Shown: piece after piece, positions 7,782-15,033 of the stretch | Layout: the number at the start of each line of letters is the position of its first letter | How positions within the stretch are numbered: the first letter of the stretch is position 1 | Origin: an uncultured Anaerolineae bacterium | Lineage (GTDB): Bacteria > Chloroflexota > Anaerolineae > Anaerolineales > Villigracilaceae | Assembly: GCA_903822545.1 (NCBI GenBank) | Contig: CAIJPN010000011.1 | Coordinates: forward strand, 1 to 32,956 | Length of the DNA stretch: 32,956 nucleotides | Direction: 5' to 3' | Notes under the pieces: model-generated | Told to the model about the DNA's origin: nothing | Seen by the model: the letters and a program-made list of their open reading frames with translations, nothing else | The model's database searches: none | Made by a program: the position numbers and the translations under genes

Positions 7782-8456
7782 ATGTCCCCAATCCGCTTGA
7801 TGCTGGTGGATGATCACCAGGTGGTGCGCACCGGCTTGAAATCGTTCCTGGAAGCCCAGCCCAACCTGCAAGTGGTGGACGAGGCCAATAATGGACGCGA
7901 GGCGATTGAACACGCCCTTAAGTCCCGTCCTGATATTGTGCTCATGGACATTACCATGCCTGAAATGGATGGTCTGGAGGCTACCCGCGCGTTGAAGAGA
8001 CTCTGGCCGGAGGCAGTGGTGCTGGCCCTGACCGTCCACGAGGATAAGGTGTATTTTATGGAGATGCTGGCGGCGGGGGCATCTGGTTACCTGACCAAGC
8101 AAGCCGCCTCGGACGAACTGGTGCAGGCAATCCAGACGGTGGCGCAGGGGCATGTTTACCTGCAACCGGCCCTGGCGCGCTGGCTGTTGGATGATTACCA
8201 GCGCCTGGTCGCAGAGAAACCCCTCCTGGCCGAGGCAGAAAGCGCCATTGGCCTGGATGCGCTCAGCGTGCGCGAACTTGAGGTATTGGAGTTGGTGGCG
8301 CAAGGCCTGAATAATGCGGAAATCGGCGAGCGCTTGAAACTCAGCCCCAAGACGATTGCCCGCCACCGCGAGCGGATTATGAATCGGCTGAACCTGCACT
8401 CACGCACCGACCTGGTGAAGTTTGCCATTCGGACCGGGCTGGTGAAGTTACAGTAA
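7782..8456 (+). CDS. LuxR/NarL-family response regulator
   Basis: 224 aa. The receiver domain (1-~120) has acidic residues D10/D11, phospho-acceptor D56 in VLMDITMPEMDG, T84 and K106. The C-terminal LuxR-type helix-turn-helix reads LSVRELEVLELVAQGLNNAEIG and SPKTIARHRERIMNRL. It starts one base after the kinase TAA, with AAGGAGGTGAG as ribosome-binding site inside the kinase 3' end, so the pair is co-transcribed and co-translated. It probably binds the inverted repeats in the upstream divergent promoter; that link is inferred. Confidence 0.93.
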   Translation: MSPIRLMLVDDHQVVRTGLKSFLEAQPNLQVVDEANNGREAIEHALKSRPDIVLMDITMPEMDGLEATRALKRLWPEAVVLALTVHEDKVYFMEMLAAGASGYLTKQAASDELVQAIQTVAQGHVYLQPALARWLLDDYQRLVAEKPLLAEAESAIGLDALSVRELEVLELVAQGLNNAEIGERLKLSPKTIARHRERIMNRLNLHSRTDLVKFAIRTGLVKLQ

Positions 8457-8498
8457 GAAAGAGATGCTCTCGTTCTGGATTACCCGTTCCCTTTGTTA

Positions 8499-8537
8499 GA
8501 AAAGCCCCGGGCTGCAACAAGCCCGGGGCTTTTTTTG
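8499..8537. terminator. Bidirectional intrinsic terminator
   Basis: Stem AGCCCCGGGC / GCCCGGGGCT (8503-8512 and 8521-8530) with an 8-nt loop, followed by seven T on the plus strand and preceded by four A. It serves the response regulator (plus) and the convergent GyrI-like gene (minus). Confidence 0.9.
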
Positions 8538-8538
8538 C

Positions 8539-9000
8539 TCACTCCCTGATCGGCAGGAATAGGTCGAGCGTGAAATGCTCCCCGCCTGGCTCACCATTCG
8601 GGGCGATGTGCTCCTCCAGCCACTGGTGCGAGGCTTCGCGGTAGCGGCTGTCTTCGCGCCAGCGCACCAGCGCCTGCCAGGTGGCGGGGATATCCTCCCA
8701 CGGCCGGGTCACCTGGCAGCGCGTTACCGCATACAGCCCGCCAGGGAAATCGATCAGGCGCGCTTCACCTTGCGCCTGGGCTTGCTCGTTCACCACCATC
8801 CAGGCATCATAGCCATAGTTCGGGCTGCCCACCGCTGGGTTCGGGTTGTTGAAACCGAACACGCGCCCGTTTTGCCCGTGCGCCTTTGCCCAGGTGAACA
8901 ACTTCTCCAGCGCCAGCCCTTCTGGCGATTCGCCAAAACCGTTGAAGCATATCACCCGCAGCGGCTCCAGGTTGACAATTTTTACATCCAGGTTACTCAT
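8539..9000 (-). CDS. GyrI-like / AraC effector-binding domain protein
   Basis: 153 aa, a stand-alone GyrI-like (SOUL/BRE-fold) small-molecule-binding domain. It matches in the N-terminal strand VKIVNLEPLRVICFNGFGESPE, the central NNPNPAVGSPNYGYDAWMVV segment typical of these domains, and the C-terminal LYAVTRCQV plus EHFTLDLFLPI. There is no DNA-binding domain. Related proteins bind hydrophobic or cationic compounds or inhibit gyrase (SbmC). The start has AAGGAG 7 nt upstream. It is divergent from a WYL regulator with a shared operator-like repeat, a common pairing in which the WYL protein controls the GyrI-like gene. Confidence 0.88.
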   Translation of the reverse strand: MSNLDVKIVNLEPLRVICFNGFGESPEGLALEKLFTWAKAHGQNGRVFGFNNPNPAVGSPNYGYDAWMVVNEQAQAQGEARLIDFPGGLYAVTRCQVTRPWEDIPATWQALVRWREDSRYREASHQWLEEHIAPNGEPGGEHFTLDLFLPIRE

Positions 9001-9050
9001 AGCATCTCCTTGAAAAGGTTTTTTGTACGAACAACCTTATTCTACGGAAT

Positions 9051-9075
9051 ATACCTGACATCTCCTGTCAGGTAT
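9051..9075. promoter_or_regulatory. Operator-like inverted repeat between gyrI-like and WYL genes
   Basis: A perfect 10-bp inverted repeat, ATACCTGACA on the left and its reverse complement on the right, around the 5-nt centre TCTCC. It lies between two divergent genes and overlaps the likely promoters. It is the obvious binding site for the WYL regulator encoded next to it. Confidence 0.75.
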
Positions 9076-9115
9076 TGGTGCTACAATAGAAAAAACCTGC
9101 AGAAACGAGAAATTC

Positions 9116-10084
9116 ATGCGCGCTGACCGTCTGCTTGCCCTGCTGATGCTCCTGCAAACTCGAGGCACCGCCACCGCCCAAACCCTGGCCGCCGAACTCG
9201 AAGTCACCGAGCGCACCATCTACCGTGATGTGACCGCCCTCAGTTCGGCAGGCATCCCCGTCTACACCGAACGCGGCCCAGGCGGCGGCATTGCCCTGCT
9301 CGAAGATTACCGCACCAATTTGACCGGGCTCAGCCCCAGCGAAGTGCGCGCCCTGTTCATGCTCAGCATCCCCCAGGCGCTCGACCAGCTTGGGGTTGGG
9401 GATGAACTGCGGATGGCGCTGCTGAAACTCTCCGCCGCGCTCCCCGGCAGTCGTCGTGCCGAAGAAGCCTCGGCCCGGCAAAAGATCCATCTCGACGCTG
9501 CCGAATGGTTCCAGGCCGAAGAGCCGCTCCCACAGCTGAAAATGATCCAATCTGCCCTGTGGCGTGATCTTTTGCTCGAGATCACCTACCAGTCTGATTT
9601 TGGAGCGGATGTACCGATGCGCATTGCGCCCTACGGGTTGGTATCCAAGTCTGGGGTCTGGTACCTGGTTGCGGCGCGGGATGACCATATTCGTGTACTG
9701 CGGGCCTCGCAAATCAGGCAAGCCAGCATCTGCGAAGAACACTTCATCCATCCCCCCGATTTTGACCTGCCGGGTTTCTGGAAAACCTGGTGTGCTGAGT
9801 TCGAGTCCAGCCGCCCGCAGTACCAGGTAAAAGCCAGGCTCTCCCCAAGACTGGCAAAAACCCTGTCTGGAGATGCTCTCCCCATCCCGACCCAACCGCC
9901 CAGTCTTGCCCCGGATGGCTGGCAAATCGTCAGCCTGACTTTCGAATCGCTCGAAGCGGCGCGTGATCGCCTCCTGGGCTACGGCGGCGCCATCGAAGTA
10001 CTTGAACCGCTGGCGCTGCGCCATAGTATTCAGGATTTCGCTACCCAGACCATCCACCGTTATTCAACAGATTCGATTGGGTAA
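9116..10084 (+). CDS. YafY/DeoR-type HTH and WYL-domain transcriptional regulator
   Basis: 322 aa. The N-terminal winged HTH (MRADRLLALLMLLQTRG, then LAAELEVTERTIYRDVTALSSAGIPVYTERGPGGG) is the HTH_11 type of YafY-like regulators. The middle WYL domain contains MRIAPYGLVSKSGVWYLVAA and the ligand-binding RVLRASQI. A C-terminal WCX domain ends near LRHSIQ. Such proteins sense nucleotides or other small ligands. A TACAAT box at 9082-9087 lies 29 nt before the ATG. The operator-like repeat sits just upstream, consistent with autoregulation plus control of the divergent GyrI-like gene. Confidence 0.92.
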   Translation: MRADRLLALLMLLQTRGTATAQTLAAELEVTERTIYRDVTALSSAGIPVYTERGPGGGIALLEDYRTNLTGLSPSEVRALFMLSIPQALDQLGVGDELRMALLKLSAALPGSRRAEEASARQKIHLDAAEWFQAEEPLPQLKMIQSALWRDLLLEITYQSDFGADVPMRIAPYGLVSKSGVWYLVAARDDHIRVLRASQIRQASICEEHFIHPPDFDLPGFWKTWCAEFESSRPQYQVKARLSPRLAKTLSGDALPIPTQPPSLAPDGWQIVSLTFESLEAARDRLLGYGGAIEVLEPLALRHSIQDFATQTIHRYSTDSIG

Positions 10085-10143
10085 GCACTTGTGGCCCCTG
10101 CTCGGCCATTTTGCCCGCCCCGCAGAGACCATCATCTCGTTGT

Positions 10144-10362
10144 CTACCTTTCTTCCAGGATTTCATCCAACAACCTGACCGATTCAGCCACCATCCGGGG
10201 GCACACGCTTTGGAATAGTCCCTGCTGCCTGGCGCGTTCCAGGTTTTCCGGGGTATCCAATCGCCCGCATAGCAACTCGCGGCACAGGGTCGAGCCATTC
10301 CTTTGCTTGAAAGTTTCCATAAAACGGTGGCCCAACTGATAGGTTTGTTCTTTGGCTGTACG
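10144..10362 (-). pseudogene. C_GCAxxG_C_C-family redox protein, C-terminal remnant
   Basis: The frame encodes about 72 residues matching the C-terminal half of C_GCAxxG_C_C proteins: LGHRFMETFKQRNGSTLCRELL, then LDTPENLERARQQGLF, then CPRMVAESVRLLDEIL. The N-terminal half with the defining C-x-GCAxxG motif is missing. Upstream, the DNA shifts into another frame that encodes protein-kinase sequence. There is no start codon with a ribosome-binding site. I read it as the decayed tail of a lost gene. Confidence 0.65.
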
Positions 10363-10718
10363 CTGGTTGCGCAGGGGGAAGCGCCGCTACCGCGGGCATT
10401 GGCGCATCTTGTTGAAAAACAACCGGCCCATCTGGCAGGTAATCCATCGCCGTTACCGGCGCAGCTGCATCCATAAAACGGCCATCCAGGCTGCGGGCCA
10501 GGGCTTTGATCAGCAGGTATTCCAGTCCTTCCGGCAAATCAGGCGCAAACTGGCGCGGCCTGGGCAGCGGTTCGATGGCCTGTTTAAGCAAAATTCCTGC
10601 CGGAGTGTCAGCGATGCAGGGTTTTCACCCCGCCCCCTGGCAGGTACTCCATCACCAGGAAAGGCGACGGTTCAAGGAGATGATAACGCCCAAAAGATAG
10701 ACCCGCTAAATTTGGCAT
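10363..10718 (-). pseudogene. Serine/threonine protein kinase, decayed fragments
   Basis: Three pieces of a bacterial PknB-like kinase survive. An N-terminal start, MPNLAGLSFGRYHLLE (from 10718), is joined directly to SPFLVMEYLPGG, the hinge region. The ATP-binding Gly loop and catalytic Lys between them are therefore deleted. A stop after VKTLHR and a frame change follow. Then comes C-lobe sequence in another frame: AGILLKQAIEPLPRPRQFAP and LPEGLEYLLIKALARSLDGRFM, the end of the kinase domain. The HRD and DFG catalytic segments are absent. The gene cannot make an active kinase. Confidence 0.7.
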
Positions 10719-10752
10719 ATTCTTCTTCACCACACCTTCACAAGTGACAGAT

Positions 10753-11058
10753 ATACCCCGGACGGGCGCAACTTTTACTTTGCCAAACCCAAAAAGCGCA
10801 AATCGCGCGCAGGCATTACAAAGATTATCCGCGAATGGCAAGTAAAAATCTTGCAGCCGGCCAGGTTGGGTACGGTTTTGATAAAATCAATTTTTTTACC
10901 GCAAAATTTGCCCAAATAGCACAAGACCCAATAAAAAATTTGGCGAATCTTGGCTTTATGACAGTTTCAATGTCTTGGATTTTACGAAAGCCCTGCCAGC
11001 GCGAGAGTCCCACCACGGATAACGCCATGGTGCCACAAACGAGCATCGCTCTTACCCT
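10753..11058. other. Intergenic stretch with no recognisable gene
   Basis: About 300 bp, AT-richer than its surroundings. It lies between the decayed kinase and the phosphatidylcholine synthase promoter. Short frames exist on both strands but show no family motif, no good ribosome-binding site and no repeat structure. It is probably residue of the same decay that affected the neighbouring remnants. Confidence 0.5.
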
Positions 11059-11086
11059 TTGACCCCCTGCACCCTGCCCTTATAAT
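11059..11086 (+). promoter_or_regulatory. Strong promoter giving a probable leaderless pcs mRNA
   Basis: TTGACC (11059-11064), a 16-nt spacer and a perfect TATAAT (11081-11086). The ATG at 11093 is only 6 nt past the -10 box, so transcription should start at or next to the A of ATG. No Shine-Dalgarno sequence can fit. Confidence 0.75.
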
Positions 11087-11092
11087 TACCCC

Positions 11093-11806
11093 ATGACCCC
11101 ACAAACCCAACCCAAACCCCTTGTCCGAGTTGCCCTGGCCTATGGCGTCCACCTTTTCACTGCCACCGGAGCCATCTGGGGCCTGCTTGCGCTCATCGCT
11201 ATCTTCCAGCACGAATGGCGCTACGCCATCTTCTGGATGATCCTGGCGATGGCCGTTGACGGTTTCGACGGCATGTTGGCGCGCTGGGCCGACGTAAAAA
11301 CCTACGTACCCAACATCGACGGCGCCCTGCTCGACAACATCCTCGACTACTTCAACTACGTTATCGTCCCGGCGCTCTTCCTCATCGAAGCCGACATCCT
11401 GCCCGCCGGGCTGGCAATGCCCATCGCCTTCGTCATCCTGCTCACATCTGCCTACCAGTTCACCCAAACCGACGCCAAAACCGACGAAACCAACGAATAC
11501 TTCTTCAAAGGCTTCCCCTCCTACTGGAACGTCGTGGCCCTCTACATGCTCGTCATGAAAATGAACCCCTGGGTCAACCTGGCCTTCCTGGTGGTCTTCA
11601 ACATCCTCGTCTTCGTCCCGGTCAAATACGTCTACCCCACCCGCAGCGTCCGCATGAAGCGCGTCACGCTCGTCCTGTCATACATCTACGCCATCATCGG
11701 CGTCTGGGGAGCCATGCAATACCCCAACACCCCGCCGTGGGTCGTCTGGGCCTCGTTTGTTTACGTCGGCTACTACGCCATCCTGAGCCTGCTGCCAAAA
11801 AAGTAA
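11093..11806 (+). CDS. pcs: Phosphatidylcholine synthase (CDP-alcohol phosphatidyltransferase)
   Basis: 237 aa integral membrane enzyme with about seven to eight hydrophobic segments. The catalytic CDP-alcohol phosphotransferase motif reads VDGFDGMLARWADVKTYVP followed by IDGALLDNILDY, with the Asp residues that bind Mg2+ and CDP-diacylglycerol. The opening AYGVHLFTATGAIWGLLAL and the GALLDN-x-LDY spacing are those of Pcs, which condenses choline with CDP-diacylglycerol, rather than PgsA or PssA. The length matches Pcs (~240 aa). It sits beside acyltransferase and lipid-kinase genes. A perfect 28-bp palindrome overlaps its stop codon. Confidence 0.85.
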   Translation: MTPQTQPKPLVRVALAYGVHLFTATGAIWGLLALIAIFQHEWRYAIFWMILAMAVDGFDGMLARWADVKTYVPNIDGALLDNILDYFNYVIVPALFLIEADILPAGLAMPIAFVILLTSAYQFTQTDAKTDETNEYFFKGFPSYWNVVALYMLVMKMNPWVNLAFLVVFNILVFVPVKYVYPTRSVRMKRVTLVLSYIYAIIGVWGAMQYPNTPPWVVWASFVYVGYYAILSLLPKK

Positions 11807-11830
11807 GGCAAATCTATAGATTTGCCTTAC
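11803..11830. repeat. Perfect 28-bp palindrome over the pcs stop codon
   Basis: Arm GTAAGGCAAATCTA (11803-11816) is followed directly by its exact reverse complement. The TAA at 11804-11806 is the pcs stop. In RNA it would form a hairpin with a CUAUAG-type loop. There is no U tract, so it is not a standard terminator. Confidence 0.85.
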
Positions 11831-11852
11831 AGCGCAAACGTTAAGGAATTTT

Positions 11853-12287
11853 ATGAAATATTCCATCGAAAAGGTGGATACCGCCACACAAGAATTGACC
11901 GACGCCCTGGCCTTGCTCATGCCCCAACTGACCAAAGCCCCCGCCCTGACGCTGCCCCAGTTGGCCCAAATCATCGCCTCCCCGAGTGTTTTGCTGGTTG
12001 CCCGCGCCCCCGGCGCTCCCGGCCCGCTGGTTGGGATGGGAACCCTGGGCATCTTCCACACCCCCAGCGGACTCCACGCCCACATCGAAGATGTCATTGT
12101 CGATGAAGCCCATCGCGGCCGGGGGCTGGGCGAAGCCATCGTCAACGCCCTGCTCCACACCGCACGCCAGATGGGCTTTCACGGAGTCTCACTCACCTGC
12201 AACCCGCGCCGCGCCGCCGCCAACGCCCTCTACCAAAAAATGGGTTTCAAAAAATGGGAAACGAATGTGTACTGGTACGAATTGTAA
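11853..12287 (+). CDS. GNAT-family N-acetyltransferase
   Basis: 144 aa. The GNAT core is visible: strand GPLVGMGTLGIFHT, then HIEDVIVDEAHRGRGLGEAIVNALL, which contains the acetyl-CoA-binding R-G-x-G-L-G loop, then GVSLTCNPRRAAANALYQKMGFKKWETNVY, the C-terminal motif with Asn and Tyr near the active site. The substrate is unknown; similarity is to the general amino/phosphonic-acid acetyltransferase type. AAGGA lies 5 nt before the ATG. It is 46 nt after pcs, beyond a palindrome, and convergent with the acyltransferase gene. Confidence 0.9.
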   Translation: MKYSIEKVDTATQELTDALALLMPQLTKAPALTLPQLAQIIASPSVLLVARAPGAPGPLVGMGTLGIFHTPSGLHAHIEDVIVDEAHRGRGLGEAIVNALLHTARQMGFHGVSLTCNPRRAAANALYQKMGFKKWETNVYWYEL

Positions 12288-12307
12288 ATTCAGAATTCTG
12301 AATTTAC
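12284..12307. repeat. Perfect 24-bp palindrome covering two convergent stop codons
   Basis: Arm GTAAATTCAGAA (12284-12295) is followed by its exact reverse complement. It contains the TAA of the GNAT gene (12285-12287) and the TAA of the opposing acyltransferase gene (12306-12304). It probably serves as a 3'-end hairpin for both mRNAs. Confidence 0.85.
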
Positions 12308-12978
12308 ACAAACCGCAAATACTTCTCGGTCGCATTCTCCAAATCTGAATACTCGCCGCGCAGTTCTTCGGGCAGCAGCGCCGCAAGCTGGTACATCATC
12401 TCATCCGCCATCTGCTGGCGGATTTCTTTTGATACCCTCTCCCCGCGCGCATCGAGATAGAAAACCCGCCCAACCTTGAGATTGACCTTCGTCCGCTTAA
12501 TTTTTTTGACATTCGCCCCGAAGTGCTGGCTGCCCCACTGCCCGATAGGCTGCAGTGGCGCGCCGCTTTTCAGCGCCAGCAGCGCAATCCCGCCATGCGC
12601 GCGCAGCAGCGCCCCGTTTTTACTGCGCGTCCCCTCCGGCGACATGCCCAGGATCAGGCCTTTTTCCAGCGCATCCAGGCATTTGCGCAGGGCTTCCATA
12701 TCCGCCTCGCCGCGATGAATGGGAATGATGCCCCACAAGTTGAAGACCCATGCCAGGAATTTGATATCCCAGGTTTCAATTTTCGCCAGACCGGTGGATT
12801 TGCGCGGCTGGAGTTGGGTAAAAATCAGTGGCGCTTCCACCATGCCGGTATGGTTGGCGTAGGCGATCAGCGGCCCGGCAGGTGGGACGGCATCCCAGTT
12901 CTCTTTTTTGATGTCACACAAGATTTCCAGGCCAAGTTTGCAGCCGTAGGTCACGATCCAGCGTAAGATGGCTTCCAT
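12304..12978 (-). CDS. PlsC-like 1-acylglycerol-phosphate acyltransferase
   Basis: 224 aa from the ATG at 12978. Motif I is NHTGMVEAP (His43), motif II is GIIPIHRGEAD, and motif III is the SPEGTRS phosphate-binding loop. It would acylate lysophosphatidate or a related lipid during phospholipid synthesis, fitting the neighbouring phosphatidylcholine synthase and lipid kinase genes. The usual H-x4-D catalytic pair is H-x4-E here (H43, E48), a variant seen in part of the superfamily. The start is uncertain: an upstream ATG at 13017 would add 13 residues, partly encoded by a palindromic repeat, and the nearest good GGAG lies 12 nt before 12978. Confidence 0.85.
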   Translation of the reverse strand: MEAILRWIVTYGCKLGLEILCDIKKENWDAVPPAGPLIAYANHTGMVEAPLIFTQLQPRKSTGLAKIETWDIKFLAWVFNLWGIIPIHRGEADMEALRKCLDALEKGLILGMSPEGTRSKNGALLRAHGGIALLALKSGAPLQPIGQWGSQHFGANVKKIKRTKVNLKVGRVFYLDARGERVSKEIRQQMADEMMYQLAALLPEELRGEYSDLENATEKYLRFV

Positions 12979-13010
12979 AAAACGGGTTTTCTCCAGGGTG
13001 TGGGTAAATT

Positions 13011-13046
13011 CTCCCATCTCCCTTTGGGAGAGGGTCAGGGTGAGGG
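13011..13046. repeat. Dispersed palindromic repeat, copy 1
   Basis: The reverse complement begins CCCTCACCCTGACCCTCTCCC and continues with a small hairpin (TCTCCC, TTT, GGGAGA on the plus strand). It closely matches the first half of the element at 15630, in opposite orientation. It lies between the lipid-kinase stop and the acyltransferase start. Confidence 0.65.
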
Positions 13047-13050
13047 AAGA

Positions 13051-13968
13051 TCAGCCGCAGAGTATTTCAATCTCGCTCGGAAGCAGGTGCACTTCCAGGG
13101 CGGTTCCGGCCACACACAGCGTTTCCCCATCTGCGTGCGCGGGGAAAGCTCCCTCGAGGGCGGTAATGCTGATGCGGCGCGCCCTCCGCATTTTGATCTC
13201 TGGCTGGCCCTCCTGGGTTCCCTGCATGAACATGCCGATGAGTTGGAAGATGCGCAGTTTCCCGGCGGTTTCGGCAATGCACAGGTCGAGCAGGCCATCG
13301 TCGGGTTTGCCGTTGGGCGTCATGCGGAAGCCGCCGCCCATGCGCTGGCCGTTCATGATGGAGACCATGAGGGAGTATTGTTCGATGGCCTGTCCATCGA
13401 GTTCGATGCGCAGGCGCGGGGCTTTGAAGTAGAAAAAGACGGTCTGGATGGCGCCGACCAGGTAGGCCAGCAGCCCGCGCACGAAGCGCACTTCCAGCGC
13501 CGCGAAGCCGACGGCGGCGTCGAAGCCCAGGCCGATGCCGTTGCCGAAGTAGCGCCCTTCGGGGTAGTCGCCGCCGGTTACCAGGCCGATGTCGATTTTT
13601 TTGCGCTTCCCGGCCAGCAGGGTTTTCAGGCTGTCTTCCAGCGTGGTTGGGATGCCCACGCCGCCCGAAAAGTCGTTGCCGGTGCCGATGGAGATGACGC
13701 CGAAGGCGGTGTTGGTGAAGCCGTCTTTGCGCGCGCGCATCAGCCCGTTGAGCGCTTCGTTGATGGTGCCGTCGCCGCTGGCGCAGATGATGGCATCCCA
13801 GCCGGCGCGGGCGGCTTTTTCGGCCAAATCCAGGGCGTGCATGCGCTTTTCGGTGCAGATAAGTTCAAATTCCAGGTGGTTCTGTTTGAAAAAGGCTTCA
13901 ATCGCCGGGATAGATTTCTCTCCCAGACCGCGCCCAGATGTTGGGTTGACAATGATGTAATAGCGCAT
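13051..13968 (-). CDS. Diacylglycerol/lipid kinase (DagK/YegS family)
   Basis: 305 aa. The N-terminal catalytic domain has IIVNPTSGRG (nucleotide-binding), ASGDGTINEALNG around residue 64 (GGDGT motif with Ser for the first Gly) and ISIGTGNDFSGG. The C-terminal beta-sandwich includes GNGIGLGFDAAVG and NGQRMGGGFRMTPNGKPDDGLLDLCIAE. It phosphorylates diacylglycerol or a related lipid; substrate specificity is not evident. The start at 13968 has GGAGG 7 nt upstream. It probably shares a transcript with the downstream acyltransferase, 72 bp away across a palindromic repeat. Confidence 0.9.
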   Translation of the reverse strand: MRYYIIVNPTSGRGLGEKSIPAIEAFFKQNHLEFELICTEKRMHALDLAEKAARAGWDAIICASGDGTINEALNGLMRARKDGFTNTAFGVISIGTGNDFSGGVGIPTTLEDSLKTLLAGKRKKIDIGLVTGGDYPEGRYFGNGIGLGFDAAVGFAALEVRFVRGLLAYLVGAIQTVFFYFKAPRLRIELDGQAIEQYSLMVSIMNGQRMGGGFRMTPNGKPDDGLLDLCIAETAGKLRIFQLIGMFMQGTQEGQPEIKMRRARRISITALEGAFPAHADGETLCVAGTALEVHLLPSEIEILCG

Positions 13969-14090
13969 GGGGCATCCTCCGGCGGCGAGTCTATCACAAA
14001 AGCCCCAAATTATCGATTTTCAAGAGTTGGTTGGGAATTTCACTGATAAAAGCCAGGAAAATGGTGATTGATGATTTCGCCTAAAAACCA

Positions 14091-14142
14091 GTACACGGAA
14101 GTCACGGCTTTTATAAATTGGTTTTCCGCGTTTTCCGTGTAC
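14091..14142. repeat. Intergenic inverted repeat
   Basis: GTACACGGAA (14091-14100) and its exact reverse complement (14133-14142) enclose 32 nt. They lie in the ~200-bp gap between the lipid kinase and a membrane protein gene. The cacggaa...ttccgtg composition is typical of dispersed intergenic repeats; nothing else is evident in this gap. Confidence 0.55.
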
Positions 14143-14201
14143 AAAAAGGTTTGCCGGTTTTTTCGACAATTATCGTTCCCATCACCTAACAAGAAAATGC
14201 T

Positions 14202-14642
14202 CTAGGCAGCTTCCCCAGCCCTGGCCCGGAACACGTCACGGCTCAATAATGCCCCGCCGACACCCAGCGCCGCCAGCGCCAGGATGTAAACGCCCAAAGA
14301 TGCCACCACCAGCGCCCACTGCCAACCGGTTGGCTCAATATCTCCCGATGCCAGCCCGGTCACCGAGGCAATCACCTGCCCACCCACAATCGCCACAACG
14401 GCAACGCCAATACTCCCGCCAATCAACTTTACCTGTGAATGCGCCAGGATTGCCACCACAATCAGCATCACCGCCCCGGCAATCGCCAGGAAACCGAACT
14501 CCGCGGGCATCAGGAAGTCAAAGTTAAACTCTCCAGACATGGCAAGACCCGCCAGCCCAAAAAACACCGGCGCCAGCAGCGGAATCCACACCAGCACTGT
14601 TCCCAGCGCCGAAAGAACTTTAATGACCATCGGGTTTTTCAT
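14202..14642 (-). CDS. Four-TM membrane protein, unknown
   Basis: 146 aa with four strongly hydrophobic segments (about residues 8-32, 48-66, 72-95 and 108-131), short polar loops and a basic C-terminus (SRDVFRARAGEAA). AAAGG lies 7 nt before the ATG. No family motif is recognised. It is 58 bp after a small cytoplasmic protein on the same strand and may be co-transcribed with it. Confidence 0.7.
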   Translation of the reverse strand: MKNPMVIKVLSALGTVLVWIPLLAPVFFGLAGLAMSGEFNFDFLMPAEFGFLAIAGAVMLIVVAILAHSQVKLIGGSIGVAVVAIVGGQVIASVTGLASGDIEPTGWQWALVVASLGVYILALAALGVGGALLSRDVFRARAGEAA

Positions 14643-14700
14643 GGCACACCTTTCCTGCTCACATTTTGGGCTGCAGCAAGCCGCCGCGCTCCAAACCGCC

Positions 14701-14985
14701 TCACGATTCTTTCACCACATAATGCGGGATGCGGTGATACCCCTCGCGCTCACCCAACGTGCGGGCCAGCCCGGCGGCCACCTCATCCATCGTATAAGTT
14801 GCCTCGTGCGTCAGGATTTCCTTCATCAACTCCAAATGCTGCTCCAACTCCAGCATCCTGGCGCGGAAAGCATCCAACTTCTCAGAATCAGCACTCTTCT
14901 TCAACTCTTCCCCGGCAGTGTGCGCCTGCTCCACCGCCTGCATCGCGGCATGAATGCGTTCCACCATCAAATCACGGTCTGTCAT
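14701..14985 (-). CDS. Small helical protein, unknown
   Basis: 94 aa from the ATG at 14985 (MTDRDLMVERIH), chosen because GGGAGG lies 6 nt upstream; a longer frame has no such signal. It is almost entirely helical and charged, with a heptad-like stretch around residues 15-60 (AMQAVEQAHTAGEELKK, LELEQHLELMKEILT), so probably coiled-coil. It ends YHRIPHYVVKES. No family recognised. Confidence 0.7.
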   Translation of the reverse strand: MTDRDLMVERIHAAMQAVEQAHTAGEELKKSADSEKLDAFRARMLELEQHLELMKEILTHEATYTMDEVAAGLARTLGEREGYHRIPHYVVKES

Positions 14986-15033
14986 AACAACCTCCCGGAA
15001 GTGTGAACGCGCTTCCATATTCACAATAGCACG

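Noticed and set aside
10835-11062. 75-codon plus-strand frame before pcs
   Set aside because: No motif, no ribosome-binding site, overlaps the strong pcs promoter.
13000-14046. 348-codon plus-strand open frame opposite the lipid kinase
   Set aside because: Antisense shadow; the minus strand carries clear DagK motifs and a good ribosome-binding site.
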